Source: Mycolicibacterium aubagnense
GTDB lineage: Bacteria; Actinomycetota; Actinomycetes; Mycobacteriales; Mycobacteriaceae
Length of the DNA stretch: 64,000 nt
Assembly (NCBI RefSeq): GCF_010730955.1
Contig: NZ_AP022577.1
Location: 1,922,001-1,986,000 of the forward strand
Direction: 5' to 3'
A model generated the notes under the pieces. It saw only the letters and a list, made by a program, of their open reading frames with translations. It did no database searches and was not told the origin of the DNA. The translations under genes and the position numbers were made by a program. Of this stretch, positions 32,844 through 42,076 are shown piece after piece; the stretch's first letter is position 1; each line of letters begins with the position of its first letter.

Positions 32844-34451
32844 TTAGGAGTTCGCGTCCGACCCGATATACGCGGGGGTCTGTGCCATCGCGTATTCGGC
32901 GAGAGCGGTGATGGTCAGGGCCGGGTTGACTCCGGGGTTCGCCGGCATTGCGGAGCCGTCGCAGATGAGCATGTTGCGATAGCCGAAAACACGTAGGTTC
33001 GCATCGATCACTCCCTCTGCACGGGTGGCGCCGATGACGGCACCACCGAGCAGGTGGGCGGTGGAGGGGATATTGCCGAGAGCCTCCAGCACGTTGCTCT
33101 GGGCAATGCCCCCGGTGTGCTCGGCCAGCCAGCGCGCGGCTTGGTTCCCTTTGTCTATGTAGGTCGGAGCAGGATTGTCGGCGTTCGCGGCAGTGGACAA
33201 CCGATAGCCTCTCCCCCACCGGCGCTTTCGGGCGCGAAACGAGATTGCGTTGTCCCGCGATTGCATTACCAACAGCATCGCCATGCGCCGACTCCAGCCC
33301 AGCGGCCACAGCGTCGCCAGCCAGCGTCGCGGATGCCGCACGATGGCGGCAATCCATTTCAGGGGCCGGGTCACGCGGGTGCCGTCACCGACCAGCACGG
33401 TGTACAGCAGGCTGAGCATGTCGGCGTTCGGGCCATAGGTGAGTAATTCGATGTGGGTGTCGGCATCGACATGGACGCTGCTGCTGGCGGTGACATCACG
33501 CCAGCTTCCCTGATCGTCGGGCAGCAACACGGTCAGCACGGATTCGCTGTTGGTGCGCACCAATTCGCCGAGGCGGTCACTCAGGTATGGCAACGAGCCA
33601 CGGTGTTTGCAGTTGGCGAGCAGTTCGTTGGTGCCCAAGGCCCCGCCGGCGAACACCACCCCGCGTGTCGTGTAGGTCTGTCGGCGGCCACCGGTTGGAT
33701 GGACGGTGGTGACGTGGTAACCGTCGCTGCCGTTGGCGTTTCCTACCGGGGTCACGTCGATGGCCTGGTGCTCGGGCAGGATGTGCACGCCGTTGCGTTC
33801 GGCAAACCACAGGTAGTTCTGGGTCAACGAATTCACTGCCCCGACACGGCAGCCGACCATGCATGCACCGCAGCGGGTGCAGCCGGTGCGGTCGGGGCCG
33901 GCGCCGCCGAAGTAGGGATCGGGCACTGTTTTTCCCGGCTCTCCGAAGAACACCCCGGTGGGTGCGCGGCTGACGGTACCTTCGGTCCCGAAGTGCCGGC
34001 CCATTTCCCGAATCCATTGTTGGTGAACCGAATCGAACGGGACAGGAGCCGCGCCAAGCATTCCCTCTGCGGTATCGTAGTGCGGCCTGAGGCGCTGCTC
34101 CCAGTCGCCGAGGTCGCGCCATTGGGCGTCACCGAAGAACTCTTTCTTTGCGCGATAGAGGACGCCGCCGTAGACCAGACTGCCGCCGCCCACACCGCTT
34201 TGAGAGGGGAAGAAGATATGACGGAACATCGAGGTGCGCATGATGCCCAGCTTGCCCAGCCTCGGCGCCCACGTGTACTTGTCGGCTTGCCACGCCGACC
34301 TGGGCAGATCCTGCGGAGCGTAGCGGCGACCTCGCTCGAGCACCCCGACGCGAAACCCCTTCTCCGACAGTCGTAAAGCTGAAACGCTGCCACCAAAACC
34401 AGATCCGATCACCAGCCAGTCGTAGTCAAAAACCCCCTCACGGGTGGTCAT
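32844..34451 (-). CDS. GMC-family FAD oxidoreductase (ChoD-like)
   Basis: This 535-residue flavoprotein has the FAD Rossmann motif IGSGFGGSVSALRLSEKG, the GGGSLVYGGVL segment, and a four-cysteine cluster TGCTRCGACMVGCRVGAVNS like that of mycobacterial ChoD-type proteins. The C-terminal histidine/asparagine region is TAHLLGGAVIG...DGSAMPANPGVNPALTITALAE. It should oxidise an alcohol, for example a sterol or terpene hydroxyl. ATG 34451 overlaps the upstream MDR gene by 14 bases, so translation is coupled. Confidence 0.92.
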   Translation of the reverse strand: MTTREGVFDYDWLVIGSGFGGSVSALRLSEKGFRVGVLERGRRYAPQDLPRSAWQADKYTWAPRLGKLGIMRTSMFRHIFFPSQSGVGGGSLVYGGVLYRAKKEFFGDAQWRDLGDWEQRLRPHYDTAEGMLGAAPVPFDSVHQQWIREMGRHFGTEGTVSRAPTGVFFGEPGKTVPDPYFGGAGPDRTGCTRCGACMVGCRVGAVNSLTQNYLWFAERNGVHILPEHQAIDVTPVGNANGSDGYHVTTVHPTGGRRQTYTTRGVVFAGGALGTNELLANCKHRGSLPYLSDRLGELVRTNSESVLTVLLPDDQGSWRDVTASSSVHVDADTHIELLTYGPNADMLSLLYTVLVGDGTRVTRPLKWIAAIVRHPRRWLATLWPLGWSRRMAMLLVMQSRDNAISFRARKRRWGRGYRLSTAANADNPAPTYIDKGNQAARWLAEHTGGIAQSNVLEALGNIPSTAHLLGGAVIGATRAEGVIDANLRVFGYRNMLICDGSAMPANPGVNPALTITALAEYAMAQTPAYIGSDANS

Positions 34452-35457
34452 CGTCGTCCCTCACCGTCACGACGACTTTTCCTGTGGCACGGCCGTTTTC
34501 GACATAGGCCAACGCCTCGAGCGTGGAGTCGAACGGATACACCCGATCGATGATGGGGTGGATGGCGCCCGCATCGACGAGGGCAGCCAGTTCTCGCAAC
34601 TGATCCCCGTTTGCGGTCATGAACAGGAACGAGTAATGCACCGAGCGTCGTTTGGCCTTGCGCCGCACCGAGAAGCTCAGCGCCCGCATCGCTTGAACCA
34701 GCAGCCAGTTCGCCCCGAATTCGCGGGCAAAGGTGGGGTCGGGCGGTCCGGCGACCGAGATGACCTGTCCGCCGGGTTTGACGACCTGGAATGACTTGTC
34801 CAGGGTCTGGCCGCCCTGGGTGTCCAGAACGACGTCGTAGTCGCGCAGCTCGGCGGCGAAATCCTTTGTCTTGTAGTCGATCACAATGTCGGCGCCCAGT
34901 TCCTTCACCCATTCGACGTTCTTGGTGCTGGTGGTGGTCGCTACGGTGGCCCCCAAGTGTTTGGCCAGTTGGATGGCGATGGTGCCCAGGCCGCCGGAGC
35001 CGGCGTGGATGAGCACTTTCTGTCCTGGTCGCAATTGCGCCTTGTCGACCAGCGCCTGCCAAGCGGTCAGACTGACCAGTGGCAGCGCCGCGGCTTCGTT
35101 CATGTCGATGCTCTCCGGTTTTCTCGCGACATCGTTCTCGTTGACGGCCAGGTATTCGGCGAAGGTGCCGATGCGGTCCTGACCGGGTTTGGCGTAAACC
35201 GCGTCGCCAGGGGCAAATCGCCGCACCCGTGGGCCGGTCTTTACGACGATGCCCGCGAGATCGTTCCCGAGGACAAGCGGAAGTTTGTAGGGCAGAAGCG
35301 GTTTGAGCTCGCCGTTCCTGATCTTCAGGTCCAGCGGGTTGATGCTGGTGGCGTGTATCTGCACGAGCACGTCGTCGTCGCGCAGGTCGGGGACGGCACG
35401 ATCGACGGCGCTGACCGTGTTTTTCTTGCCGTAGCGGGTGAGGACGAACGCTTTCAT
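34438..35457 (-). CDS. MDR-superfamily NADP-dependent oxidoreductase (quinone/enoyl reductase type)
   Basis: This 339-residue protein has the GroES-like domain (KIRNGELKPLLPYKLPLVLG, NDLAGIV) and the cofactor motif IHAGSGGLGTIAIQLAKHLG. The zinc ligands of true alcohol dehydrogenases are absent, placing it with quinone oxidoreductase/enoyl reductase proteins. ATG 35457 overlaps the stop of the acyl-CoA ligase (ATGA, 35454-35457). It probably reduces an activated double bond or dicarbonyl in the pathway of this operon. Confidence 0.92.
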   Translation of the reverse strand: MKAFVLTRYGKKNTVSAVDRAVPDLRDDDVLVQIHATSINPLDLKIRNGELKPLLPYKLPLVLGNDLAGIVVKTGPRVRRFAPGDAVYAKPGQDRIGTFAEYLAVNENDVARKPESIDMNEAAALPLVSLTAWQALVDKAQLRPGQKVLIHAGSGGLGTIAIQLAKHLGATVATTTSTKNVEWVKELGADIVIDYKTKDFAAELRDYDVVLDTQGGQTLDKSFQVVKPGGQVISVAGPPDPTFAREFGANWLLVQAMRALSFSVRRKAKRRSVHYSFLFMTANGDQLRELAALVDAGAIHPIIDRVYPFDSTLEALAYVENGRATGKVVVTVRDDDDHP

Positions 35458-36941
35458 GGGGTGGCCTTCTCGATGCGGTGGTTGTTCGGCGCCGAGTGGA
35501 GGGCGCGTAAGGGGGCCTTGTCGATTTTGCCGACAGGGTTTTTGGGGATGCTCCCCAAGACGAGGATTTCGGTGGGACGTTTGTAGCCGGCGAGACTGCG
35601 CGCGCAGCGGGCCTGTAGTGCGTTGGGGTCGATGGTGGCTCGTGGGTGTGGGGCGACATAGGCGACCACTACTTCGCCCCATTTCTCATCGGGTGCCCCG
35701 ATGACCGCGGCTTCCAGCACATTGGGGTCGCTGGACAGCACGTCTTCGATCTCTCGGGGATAGATGTTCTCACCGCCGCGGATGATCATGTCTTTGGAAC
35801 GTCCAGCCAGGGTCAGATACCCGTCACTGTCGAGGTGACCGATGTCGCCGGTGTGCAGCCAGCCGTCAATGACAGTGGCGGCCGTGGCCTCGGGGCGCCC
35901 CAGGTAGCCGCGCATGACGTTGGGTCCGGCGATAATGACCTCGCCATCAGCGCCCGTGGGCACGTCGTCGCCGCTGGCGTCGACGATCCGAATCCGTTGG
36001 CCGGGGAACGGCTTGCCCACCGTGCCCGCGCGACGCGGACCGTCGATCGGGTTGATGGTGGAGGCGCAGGTGCCTTCGGAAAGTCCGTAGCCCTCGATGA
36101 GCGGGAACCCGCATCGGGATTCGAAGCGGCTCAACAACTCTGCCGGCGCCGGCGCCGCGCCGCAAATCGCAAACCGCACCGACGACGTGTCCGGAATGAC
36201 GTTGTCCGGCAGGGCTGCCAGCATGGTGTAGATGGTGGGCACCGCGCTGAAATAGGTGGGCCGCTCGCGTTCGATCACCGCGAAGAAGGCGTGGGGCGCG
36301 AAGCGGTCGGCGATGATGACGCTGGCTCCAGCCATCAGTGGCGTGAGCACACTGACAACAATGCCGTTGACATGAAACAGCGGGAGGATCAGCAGGCATC
36401 GGTCGGTCGGCCCGATGAACAGGGCTTCGCGGCCCATCTGTGCCATTGCGTCGAGGTTGGCGTGGTCGAGCATCACGCCCTTGGGTGTGCCCGTGGTGCC
36501 ACTGGTGTAGATCAGCAGCGCCAGCGCCGAGACATCTTCGTGTGGTGTCTGATCTGCCCCCACAGTCGCAGTGGCGAGCTCAGCGACGGCCAGGGTGGGT
36601 ACCTCGGTGTTGGTGGTGATGTCGTCGTCCGTCACCAGAAGTCGTGTCGCGGAGTCGATGAGCTGGCGATTGACCTCATCGTCGGTGAGGCTCGGGTTGA
36701 CTGGTGTAATCGCGGCGCCCAGCCGCCAGGCCGCGAACAGCAGCACCACGAACTCGACGCGGTTGCGTAACTGAACGGCCACCACGTCTCCGGCACCGAT
36801 CCCCTTGTCACGCAATTGGTTTGCCGCAGCAATAACGCAGTCGTGCAACTGCGCATTCGTCAGTGTGTGGCGGGCGTCGGACACGGCGGGTCCGTGCGGA
36901 TCGTGTTCGGCACGGCGGTCGGTCAGCGTGGATAGTTTCAT
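35454..36941 (-). CDS. AMP-forming acyl-CoA synthetase
   Basis: This 495-residue ligase has LLIYTSGTTGTPKGVMLDH, EGYGLSEGTC, DGWLHTGDIGHL, SKDMIIRGGENIYPREIE, and the catalytic lysine in KNPVGKIDKAPL. It activates a carboxylic acid to its CoA ester. An AGGACACTG ribosome site precedes ATG 36941, and its stop is coupled to the MDR gene. It is the only ligase in the minus-strand operon, so it is the likely entry into CoA-bound steps after ring opening or hydrolysis by the upstream hydrolases. Confidence 0.93.
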   Translation of the reverse strand: MKLSTLTDRRAEHDPHGPAVSDARHTLTNAQLHDCVIAAANQLRDKGIGAGDVVAVQLRNRVEFVVLLFAAWRLGAAITPVNPSLTDDEVNRQLIDSATRLLVTDDDITTNTEVPTLAVAELATATVGADQTPHEDVSALALLIYTSGTTGTPKGVMLDHANLDAMAQMGREALFIGPTDRCLLILPLFHVNGIVVSVLTPLMAGASVIIADRFAPHAFFAVIERERPTYFSAVPTIYTMLAALPDNVIPDTSSVRFAICGAAPAPAELLSRFESRCGFPLIEGYGLSEGTCASTINPIDGPRRAGTVGKPFPGQRIRIVDASGDDVPTGADGEVIIAGPNVMRGYLGRPEATAATVIDGWLHTGDIGHLDSDGYLTLAGRSKDMIIRGGENIYPREIEDVLSSDPNVLEAAVIGAPDEKWGEVVVAYVAPHPRATIDPNALQARCARSLAGYKRPTEILVLGSIPKNPVGKIDKAPLRALHSAPNNHRIEKATP

Positions 36942-37032
36942 CAGTGTCCTGCTTGTTCGGGGGCGGAGATCGTGAAAATGGTCAGCCTCGCGGGATCGAC
37001 CAGCAGCGGCCGGCCGCCCAATGCATCGGCAG

Positions 37033-37950
37033 TCACGGCGCTACGTGTATCGGGTTCAGGTGACGAATCAGGAAGTCGGTCTGGTCGGTGACCAACTGCT
37101 CGAACGGTTCGCCGAGGTAGAACTCGAAATGGCCTGCACTGTAATGCTTGATCTCGCCACGGGGCGCTGACCGTGCATAGCGTTCAGTCTCCTCGGGCGG
37201 GGTAACCGTGTCGATATCGCTGATGCAGAACAGAATCGGAAAAGCGATCTTCTTCGCGACCCGTCCCGGCCGGTAGGCCATGATTGTCGGTGCCACGCGA
37301 GCAGCGACCTCGTTGCGGAACGTCGAATTCGCGGGTAGCAGTGCCTGATAGCCGGGCAGCGCATCCGGAGCGTTCATCAGGGCCAGAGTTCCCGGGGCTC
37401 CCGCCAACGGGATCATCGAAGGCTCCCGCCGGCTCACGATCGAGGCGTAATCACGGGCGACCAGCGGCAGCACTTTGAGTGAACCGACCGGCCCGAGAGC
37501 TAGGGCGGACGCTAGTCCGTCGGTGAAGGGGCATTGAGCCACCGCCGCTTTGAGCTCGGGGTGACGGGATGCCACTGTGATGGCATGGCCACCGCCGAAA
37601 GAACTGCCCCACACGGCGATCCGGGTGCCGTCTACGTCACGCCGTCCCGTTACGTACGCAATCGCCGCATCCCAGTCGGCGAGTTGGCGCTTGATCGACA
37701 GGAGTTGACGGGGTTGACCCGTACTGTCACCGAAGTGCCGGTAGGTGAAGGCCAACGCGGCGATGCCGGCCTGCGCGAAACGCTCCGCGAAGGCGTCCAG
37801 CCGCATCTCCCGGGTGGCGCCCAGGCCATGGCCCAGGATCACCACGGGCGGTGAGGCCACACCCGTAGGTAGGTAGAGCCACCCGGCGCAGGTGTCCTTA
37901 CCGGACCCGAACGAGACGTCCTGTCGCGTAAACGACTGTGCCGAGGTCAT
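37033..37950 (-). CDS. alpha/beta hydrolase (S15/FrsA-like)
   Basis: This 305-residue hydrolase has the oxyanion region ILGHGLGATREMRL, nucleophile elbow WGSSFGGGHA, acid in CISDIDTVTPPEE and histidine in SAGHFEFYLG. The order and spacing fit the dienelactone hydrolase/X-Pro peptidase-like group. ATG 37950 overlaps the stop of the crotonase gene (37947-37950). It probably hydrolyses an ester, lactone or thioester in the operon's pathway. Confidence 0.9.
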   Translation of the reverse strand: MTSAQSFTRQDVSFGSGKDTCAGWLYLPTGVASPPVVILGHGLGATREMRLDAFAERFAQAGIAALAFTYRHFGDSTGQPRQLLSIKRQLADWDAAIAYVTGRRDVDGTRIAVWGSSFGGGHAITVASRHPELKAAVAQCPFTDGLASALALGPVGSLKVLPLVARDYASIVSRREPSMIPLAGAPGTLALMNAPDALPGYQALLPANSTFRNEVAARVAPTIMAYRPGRVAKKIAFPILFCISDIDTVTPPEETERYARSAPRGEIKHYSAGHFEFYLGEPFEQLVTDQTDFLIRHLNPIHVAP

Positions 37951-38927
37951 TTCCGCGCCGCCCCTGCGCCGACATCGTCGAGCGCGGGCACCGTGCCTGA
38001 TTCCAGCGCGCGGTCGTAGACGTCATCGTGGTACAGCGGCAGCTCACCGGAGGATTCGGTGTCCGCGAGGTACTGCAACATCAGCTGCTGGCCTTCCGGG
38101 GATTGGTCGGTGCCGAGGAATTCGGTGCGCTCGACGTGCAGGCCCTCCTGCAACGACATGGACCCACCGAAGTAAACCGATCGTTTGATCGCCTCGACCG
38201 ATCCCTTGGTCCGCTTGCCGAAATACTCGGCGACCTCGACCGCCCGCGTCACGACATCCGCGGGGGCCACTAGTTCGTCGACTGCGCCGTTGGCCAACGC
38301 CTGTGCGGGAGTGAAGGGTTTACCTTCCAAAATGGCGATCAGCGACTTGTGTGTGCCGATGAGCCGGGTCAGACGCTGGCTGCCACCGCCGCCGGGCATG
38401 ATGCCCAGCAGCACTTCAGGTTGGCCGATGAAGAAGTCGCCGTCTGCCATGATCCGCAGATCGCAGGCCCACGCAAATTCAGCACCCAGGCCGAGAGCCG
38501 ATCCATTGAGGGCGGCGACAAAAATGACGCCACTCGCATTCATCTTCAGGAACGTCGCGTGCAGCCGATCCAGTTGCGCGACACCGCGCAGCGGTGTTTT
38601 CTGCACAACGGTATCCAAGACCCGGGCGCGGTCCACGCCGCGGGCCAGACGCAGGGCGGCCGACGCGCTGTGCCGGCCCAACTCGGGCACGGCGGCACCT
38701 TCTGCTTGTAACCATCGCACATCGGCGTGACTGACGAACCGCCCTGGGCGTGCACCCGTGAACACCACGGCATGCACTCCGGGATCGCGGTCGACCCGAT
38801 CCACCAATGTCTCAAGCTGTCTTGCGATTTGGATGCCGAACAAACTATGCGGACCGCCATCTACCCGGACGATGAGCACCCGCCCGTGGTCCTCGATCAC
38901 CAGATCGCCTCGTACTTGCTGTGTCAT
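37947..38927 (-). CDS. enoyl-CoA hydratase/isomerase (crotonase) family protein
   Basis: This 326-residue crotonase has the oxyanion regions ARPGRFVSHADV and NGSALGLGAEFAWACDLR, and the glutamate in GQPEVLLGIMPGGGGSQRL. A C-terminal extension of about 60 residues is longer than usual. ATG 38927 has AGAGG 6 bases upstream; the ATG two codons earlier overlaps that site. Overlap with the next hydrolase gene shows coupling. It may hydrate, isomerise or cleave a C-C bond as in 2-ketocyclohexanecarboxyl-CoA hydrolase-like crotonases. Confidence 0.92.
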   Translation of the reverse strand: MTQQVRGDLVIEDHGRVLIVRVDGGPHSLFGIQIARQLETLVDRVDRDPGVHAVVFTGARPGRFVSHADVRWLQAEGAAVPELGRHSASAALRLARGVDRARVLDTVVQKTPLRGVAQLDRLHATFLKMNASGVIFVAALNGSALGLGAEFAWACDLRIMADGDFFIGQPEVLLGIMPGGGGSQRLTRLIGTHKSLIAILEGKPFTPAQALANGAVDELVAPADVVTRAVEVAEYFGKRTKGSVEAIKRSVYFGGSMSLQEGLHVERTEFLGTDQSPEGQQLMLQYLADTESSGELPLYHDDVYDRALESGTVPALDDVGAGAARK

Positions 38928-39016
38928 CGCCATCCTCTCGAGCGAACTCTCTCTTTCGAAGTTACGGTCTGGGCAACGGTTTCCGTTTGCCCGCCGAAAC
39001 CGGTCGTTGCCGGCCA

Positions 39017-39379
39017 TCAGAAGCTCTTGCCGAGCGTCAGCACAGTTCCACCGGTCGGGTCCGCTTCGAGATGAAAGTCGACGAACACCGTTCGCCCAAG
39101 CGGACCGTCTTCGATCCAGCCAAGACGGTGAGGCGGATCGAACACGGCAACCACGCACCGGGCAGTCTCGATGCGACCGCGACGATCTCGGACGAGGCGG
39201 AACCCGACCCCGGGACCGAGGCATCGCTGGTCCGACTCGTCGAGTTCCACGGTGTCCCAGTCGTCGTACCAACCGCCGATGTCGGCGATCGTGGTCAGCA
39301 GATCCCACACCGCTTCGGCGGGCGAATCGATCTGAACAGATTGCGACTCAGTACCACTGGCCGGAGACAAGTCGTACAC
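39017..39379 (-). CDS. SRPBCC-superfamily (polyketide cyclase-like) protein
   Basis: This 120-residue protein has the START/SRPBCC pattern QIDSPAEAVWDLLTTIADIGG, followed by GPGVGFRLV and a C-terminal strand/helix GGTVLTLGKSF. It binds a hydrophobic ligand in a central pocket; some relatives catalyse cyclisation or hydration. GTG 39379 follows GGTGAG. It begins 6 bases after the SDR stop in the same operon. The domain is slightly shorter than usual at the C-terminus. Confidence 0.85.
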   Translation of the reverse strand: MYDLSPASGTESQSVQIDSPAEAVWDLLTTIADIGGWYDDWDTVELDESDQRCLGPGVGFRLVRDRRGRIETARCVVAVFDPPHRLGWIEDGPLGRTVFVDFHLEADPTGGTVLTLGKSF

Positions 39380-39385
39380 CGGCGC

Positions 39386-40246
39386 TCACCGCCCCCGCCG
39401 TGTATCGAGTTCAGAAAGTGCGCGTTGTACGCCGATGTCACGTGCCAGTCGTCCATCGACCACGGGGCCGAGGACGCCGCGCAATGCCGATACCGGGAGC
39501 CAGCGCGCTGGTGCGGATACGGTGCGTCGGCGTCGTTCGAGGCCGTTGACGATGACTGCCGCCGCGGTGGTCGGCTGGATGCGTTTGAGAATGAACTTCG
39601 GCATCGCCGACATCAGAGCTTGCACGTGCGGGTCTTCGTCGATGCCGTGCTGGATCATGCCGGTCTCGATGAGCGAAAAGTATGCGGTCATCGCTGTTGC
39701 GCCGTGGCCGGCCAGTTCGACGGCGAGCGCGCGACCGGCTTGCTCGACCGCCGCTTTGCTCATCGCATACGGCATGGCTCCCGCGCCATTGAGGTAGGCG
39801 AAAACCGAACTGACCAAAGCGATCTGGCCGCGATTTTGAATGATTGATTCAATGGTCGCCGACACCGTGTTCAGGACGCCGGCCACGTTGACCGACAGCA
39901 CGCGGTTGACCTCATCGGCCGTCAGGGAGCGGAATGTCCCACCACGTCCCATCAGGCCCGCGTTGGCGATGGCCACGTCGATGCGCCCGAACTGGTCCTC
40001 GACTTTGCGGACTGCGGCGTATACGGAGTCGATTGCCGTGACGTCGCAGTCCACGGGTAGGATCTGTCCCGGTGGCAGTGTTCGAGCCGTTCGCTCTACG
40101 GCACTTACGTCGATGTCGGCGAGGGCAACCTGTGCGCCGCGGTGAGTCAGTAATGCCGCAGTCGCCGCGCCGAGCCCGCCACCCGCACCGGTGAGGAACA
40201 CGACCTTGCCGTCCAGCGAGTAGGTCGACTGCCGCGCATGAGTCAT
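39386..40246 (-). CDS. short-chain dehydrogenase/reductase
   Basis: This 286-residue SDR has TGAGGGLGAATA, NAGLMGRGG, catalytic serine in LVSSVFAY and the YAMSK pair, with a helical extension of about 40 residues after the core (ILKRIQPTTAAAVIVNGLER). It resembles the mycobacterial SDR group used in lipid and sterol metabolism. ATG 40246 is preferred over the adjoining GTG 40249. It is 30 bases downstream of the hydrolase gene. Confidence 0.92.
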   Translation of the reverse strand: MTHARQSTYSLDGKVVFLTGAGGGLGAATAALLTHRGAQVALADIDVSAVERTARTLPPGQILPVDCDVTAIDSVYAAVRKVEDQFGRIDVAIANAGLMGRGGTFRSLTADEVNRVLSVNVAGVLNTVSATIESIIQNRGQIALVSSVFAYLNGAGAMPYAMSKAAVEQAGRALAVELAGHGATAMTAYFSLIETGMIQHGIDEDPHVQALMSAMPKFILKRIQPTTAAAVIVNGLERRRRTVSAPARWLPVSALRGVLGPVVDGRLARDIGVQRALSELDTRRGR

Positions 40247-40276
40247 CACAAAACTCTCTCTGCCGTCATGGATTCG

Positions 40277-41140
40277 CTACTGGCCGCCGCCGGCGAGGAA
40301 CGCCGCGGCAATCGGCGCGAACTGCTCGTGGTACTGAAAGATGCCACCGTGCCCGGCGTTGGGATAGATGATGAGTTTCGATCCCGCGATGCGCCGATGC
40401 AGGTCCTCGGATAGCACCGAGGGCACCATTCGGTCGTGGTCGCCGTTGGCGATCAACGTTGGCTGGGTGATCTTTGACAGGTCCGACGGCCTGGAACGGC
40501 CATACGCCTTGATCGCTTTGAGCTGGGTCTGGAAGGCGCTGATCGTGATGTTCTTGTCGCGGTCGGTGGTGCGTTCCTTGAGCCGGTTGACGAACTGCTT
40601 GCCGGCCCGCTTACCCACGGCATCCCGGTTGAAGAACAAGAACTCCTTGGGATCGGAACGAGTCAGTGCGGCCCGCAACGTGTCCCAGTAGGTCAGGGCC
40701 GCCACCTTGTCGATGTCCTTGCCGCCGCGCGGCCCCGTCCCGGTCAACACGAGCCTGCGCACCAGTCCGGGATGCTTGAGCGCCAAATCCTGGGCGATCA
40801 TGCCACCCATCGAGAACGAGAAGACATCAACCTTTTTGAACCCCAATGCCGTGATGAAGGTGTACGCATCGTCGGCAGCTTCTTCGATGGTGCCCGGCAC
40901 CGAGCCGCTGGACGCCCCCACGCCCTTGTTGTCGAAGGCGATCACGTGGCGGGTCTTGGCAATCGGGTCGATGATTCGTGGATCCCAATTGTCCAACGTC
41001 GCGGCCAGGTGCACGAAGAAGATCACCGGGATGCCGCCTTTGGGACCGAGCTCGCGGTACGCATAGGTGGTGCCGTCGGCGGTCACAGTGCGCGACGGCG
41101 CCTTGGCGTAGGACGTGATGGTTTCACTGATACTGCTCAT
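40277..41140 (-). CDS. alpha/beta hydrolase, first of a tandem pair in window order
   Basis: This 287-residue hydrolase has FDNKGVGASSG, nucleophile elbow FSFSMGGMIAQ, acid in NGDHDRMVPS and histidine in YPNAGHGGIFQYH. It is clearly paralogous to the protein at 41201-42034, sharing GTGPRGG, NAGHGGIFQ-like ends and overall length. Members of this group hydrolyse C-C bonds of ring-cleavage products or esters. It stands second of the pair in transcription order. Confidence 0.9.
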   Translation of the reverse strand: MSSISETITSYAKAPSRTVTADGTTYAYRELGPKGGIPVIFFVHLAATLDNWDPRIIDPIAKTRHVIAFDNKGVGASSGSVPGTIEEAADDAYTFITALGFKKVDVFSFSMGGMIAQDLALKHPGLVRRLVLTGTGPRGGKDIDKVAALTYWDTLRAALTRSDPKEFLFFNRDAVGKRAGKQFVNRLKERTTDRDKNITISAFQTQLKAIKAYGRSRPSDLSKITQPTLIANGDHDRMVPSVLSEDLHRRIAGSKLIIYPNAGHGGIFQYHEQFAPIAAAFLAGGGQ

Positions 41141-41200
41141 GAGGTACTCGTTTCTTCAATAGTGCGGCGGTGCATGAGATGTGCGCGACCTGGCTGCCAC

Positions 41201-42034
41201 TCAGTCAGCGAGAAACTCGAGAGCGTCAGGAACGAAGGTGGCGTGATGCTGGAATATCCCGCCGTGCCCCGAATTCGGGTAGATCTTCAACTCCGCGTTG
41301 GGAATTCGCCGCGCCATGTCCGCCGACAAGCTGCTCGCAACCATGAGGTCGTCATCGCCGTTGGCAACCAGGACGGGCACCGTGATCCGCGACAGGTCGT
41401 CGGGTGTGGCCTTGCCGCCGTTCACGATCGCTTTGAGCTGCGCCAGCCGCGCCTGCATCGAGACCTTCGTGTCCCTATCGAAGGTTCGCTCCTGCAAGCG
41501 GGCGAAGTAGTCCGAGGCGGCGCGTTTACCCTCCGCAGTACGGGGAAAGAACAGGTACTCGCGGGGATCTTTCCGCGTCAGGAAGGCCTTGGTGTAGGCG
41601 ACGGCGACAATTTTGCGCATCGCGTCGATGCCGCCGCCACCGCGAGGTCCGGTGCCCGCCAAAATCATTCGCCGAACCAGGTCAGGCGCCTCGAGCGCCG
41701 CCACCTGTGCGACGGCCCCACCGAGGGAGAACCCGATCAGATCGACCTTTGTCAGGCCGAGGGCTCGGATGAACGCTATCGCGTCGTCGGCCATCTGGTC
41801 GATGTTGTCCGGTACTACCGATCCGGTGGCCCCAACGCCCCGGTTGTCGAAGGCGATGACGCGGTGGTGTGCCGCGATGCCGTCGATCACTCGCGGGTCC
41901 CAGTCGTCGAGCACGGCGGTGAAGTGATGCAGGAACACCACAGGCACTTCGGATTCGACGCCGAGTTCGCGGTATGCGAACGGCACTCCGTTGACGTCGA
42001 TTGTCTTGGTGGGGGTGTCTTTCCAGGTGAGCAT
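41201..42034 (-). CDS. alpha/beta hydrolase, paralogue of the preceding
   Basis: This 277-residue hydrolase has FDNRGVGATG, nucleophile elbow IGFSLGGAVAQ, acid in ANGDDDLMV and histidine in YPNSGHGGIFQHH. Length and motifs match the neighbour at 40277-41140, so the pair arose by tandem duplication and may have split substrate preference. It follows the flavin reductase gene by 42 bases in the operon. Confidence 0.9.
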   Translation of the reverse strand: MLTWKDTPTKTIDVNGVPFAYRELGVESEVPVVFLHHFTAVLDDWDPRVIDGIAAHHRVIAFDNRGVGATGSVVPDNIDQMADDAIAFIRALGLTKVDLIGFSLGGAVAQVAALEAPDLVRRMILAGTGPRGGGGIDAMRKIVAVAYTKAFLTRKDPREYLFFPRTAEGKRAASDYFARLQERTFDRDTKVSMQARLAQLKAIVNGGKATPDDLSRITVPVLVANGDDDLMVASSLSADMARRIPNAELKIYPNSGHGGIFQHHATFVPDALEFLAD

Positions 42035-42076
42035 GTCAAACCTCTCGGCGTTGGTCGGAATTGGGAGTTCAGGGCG

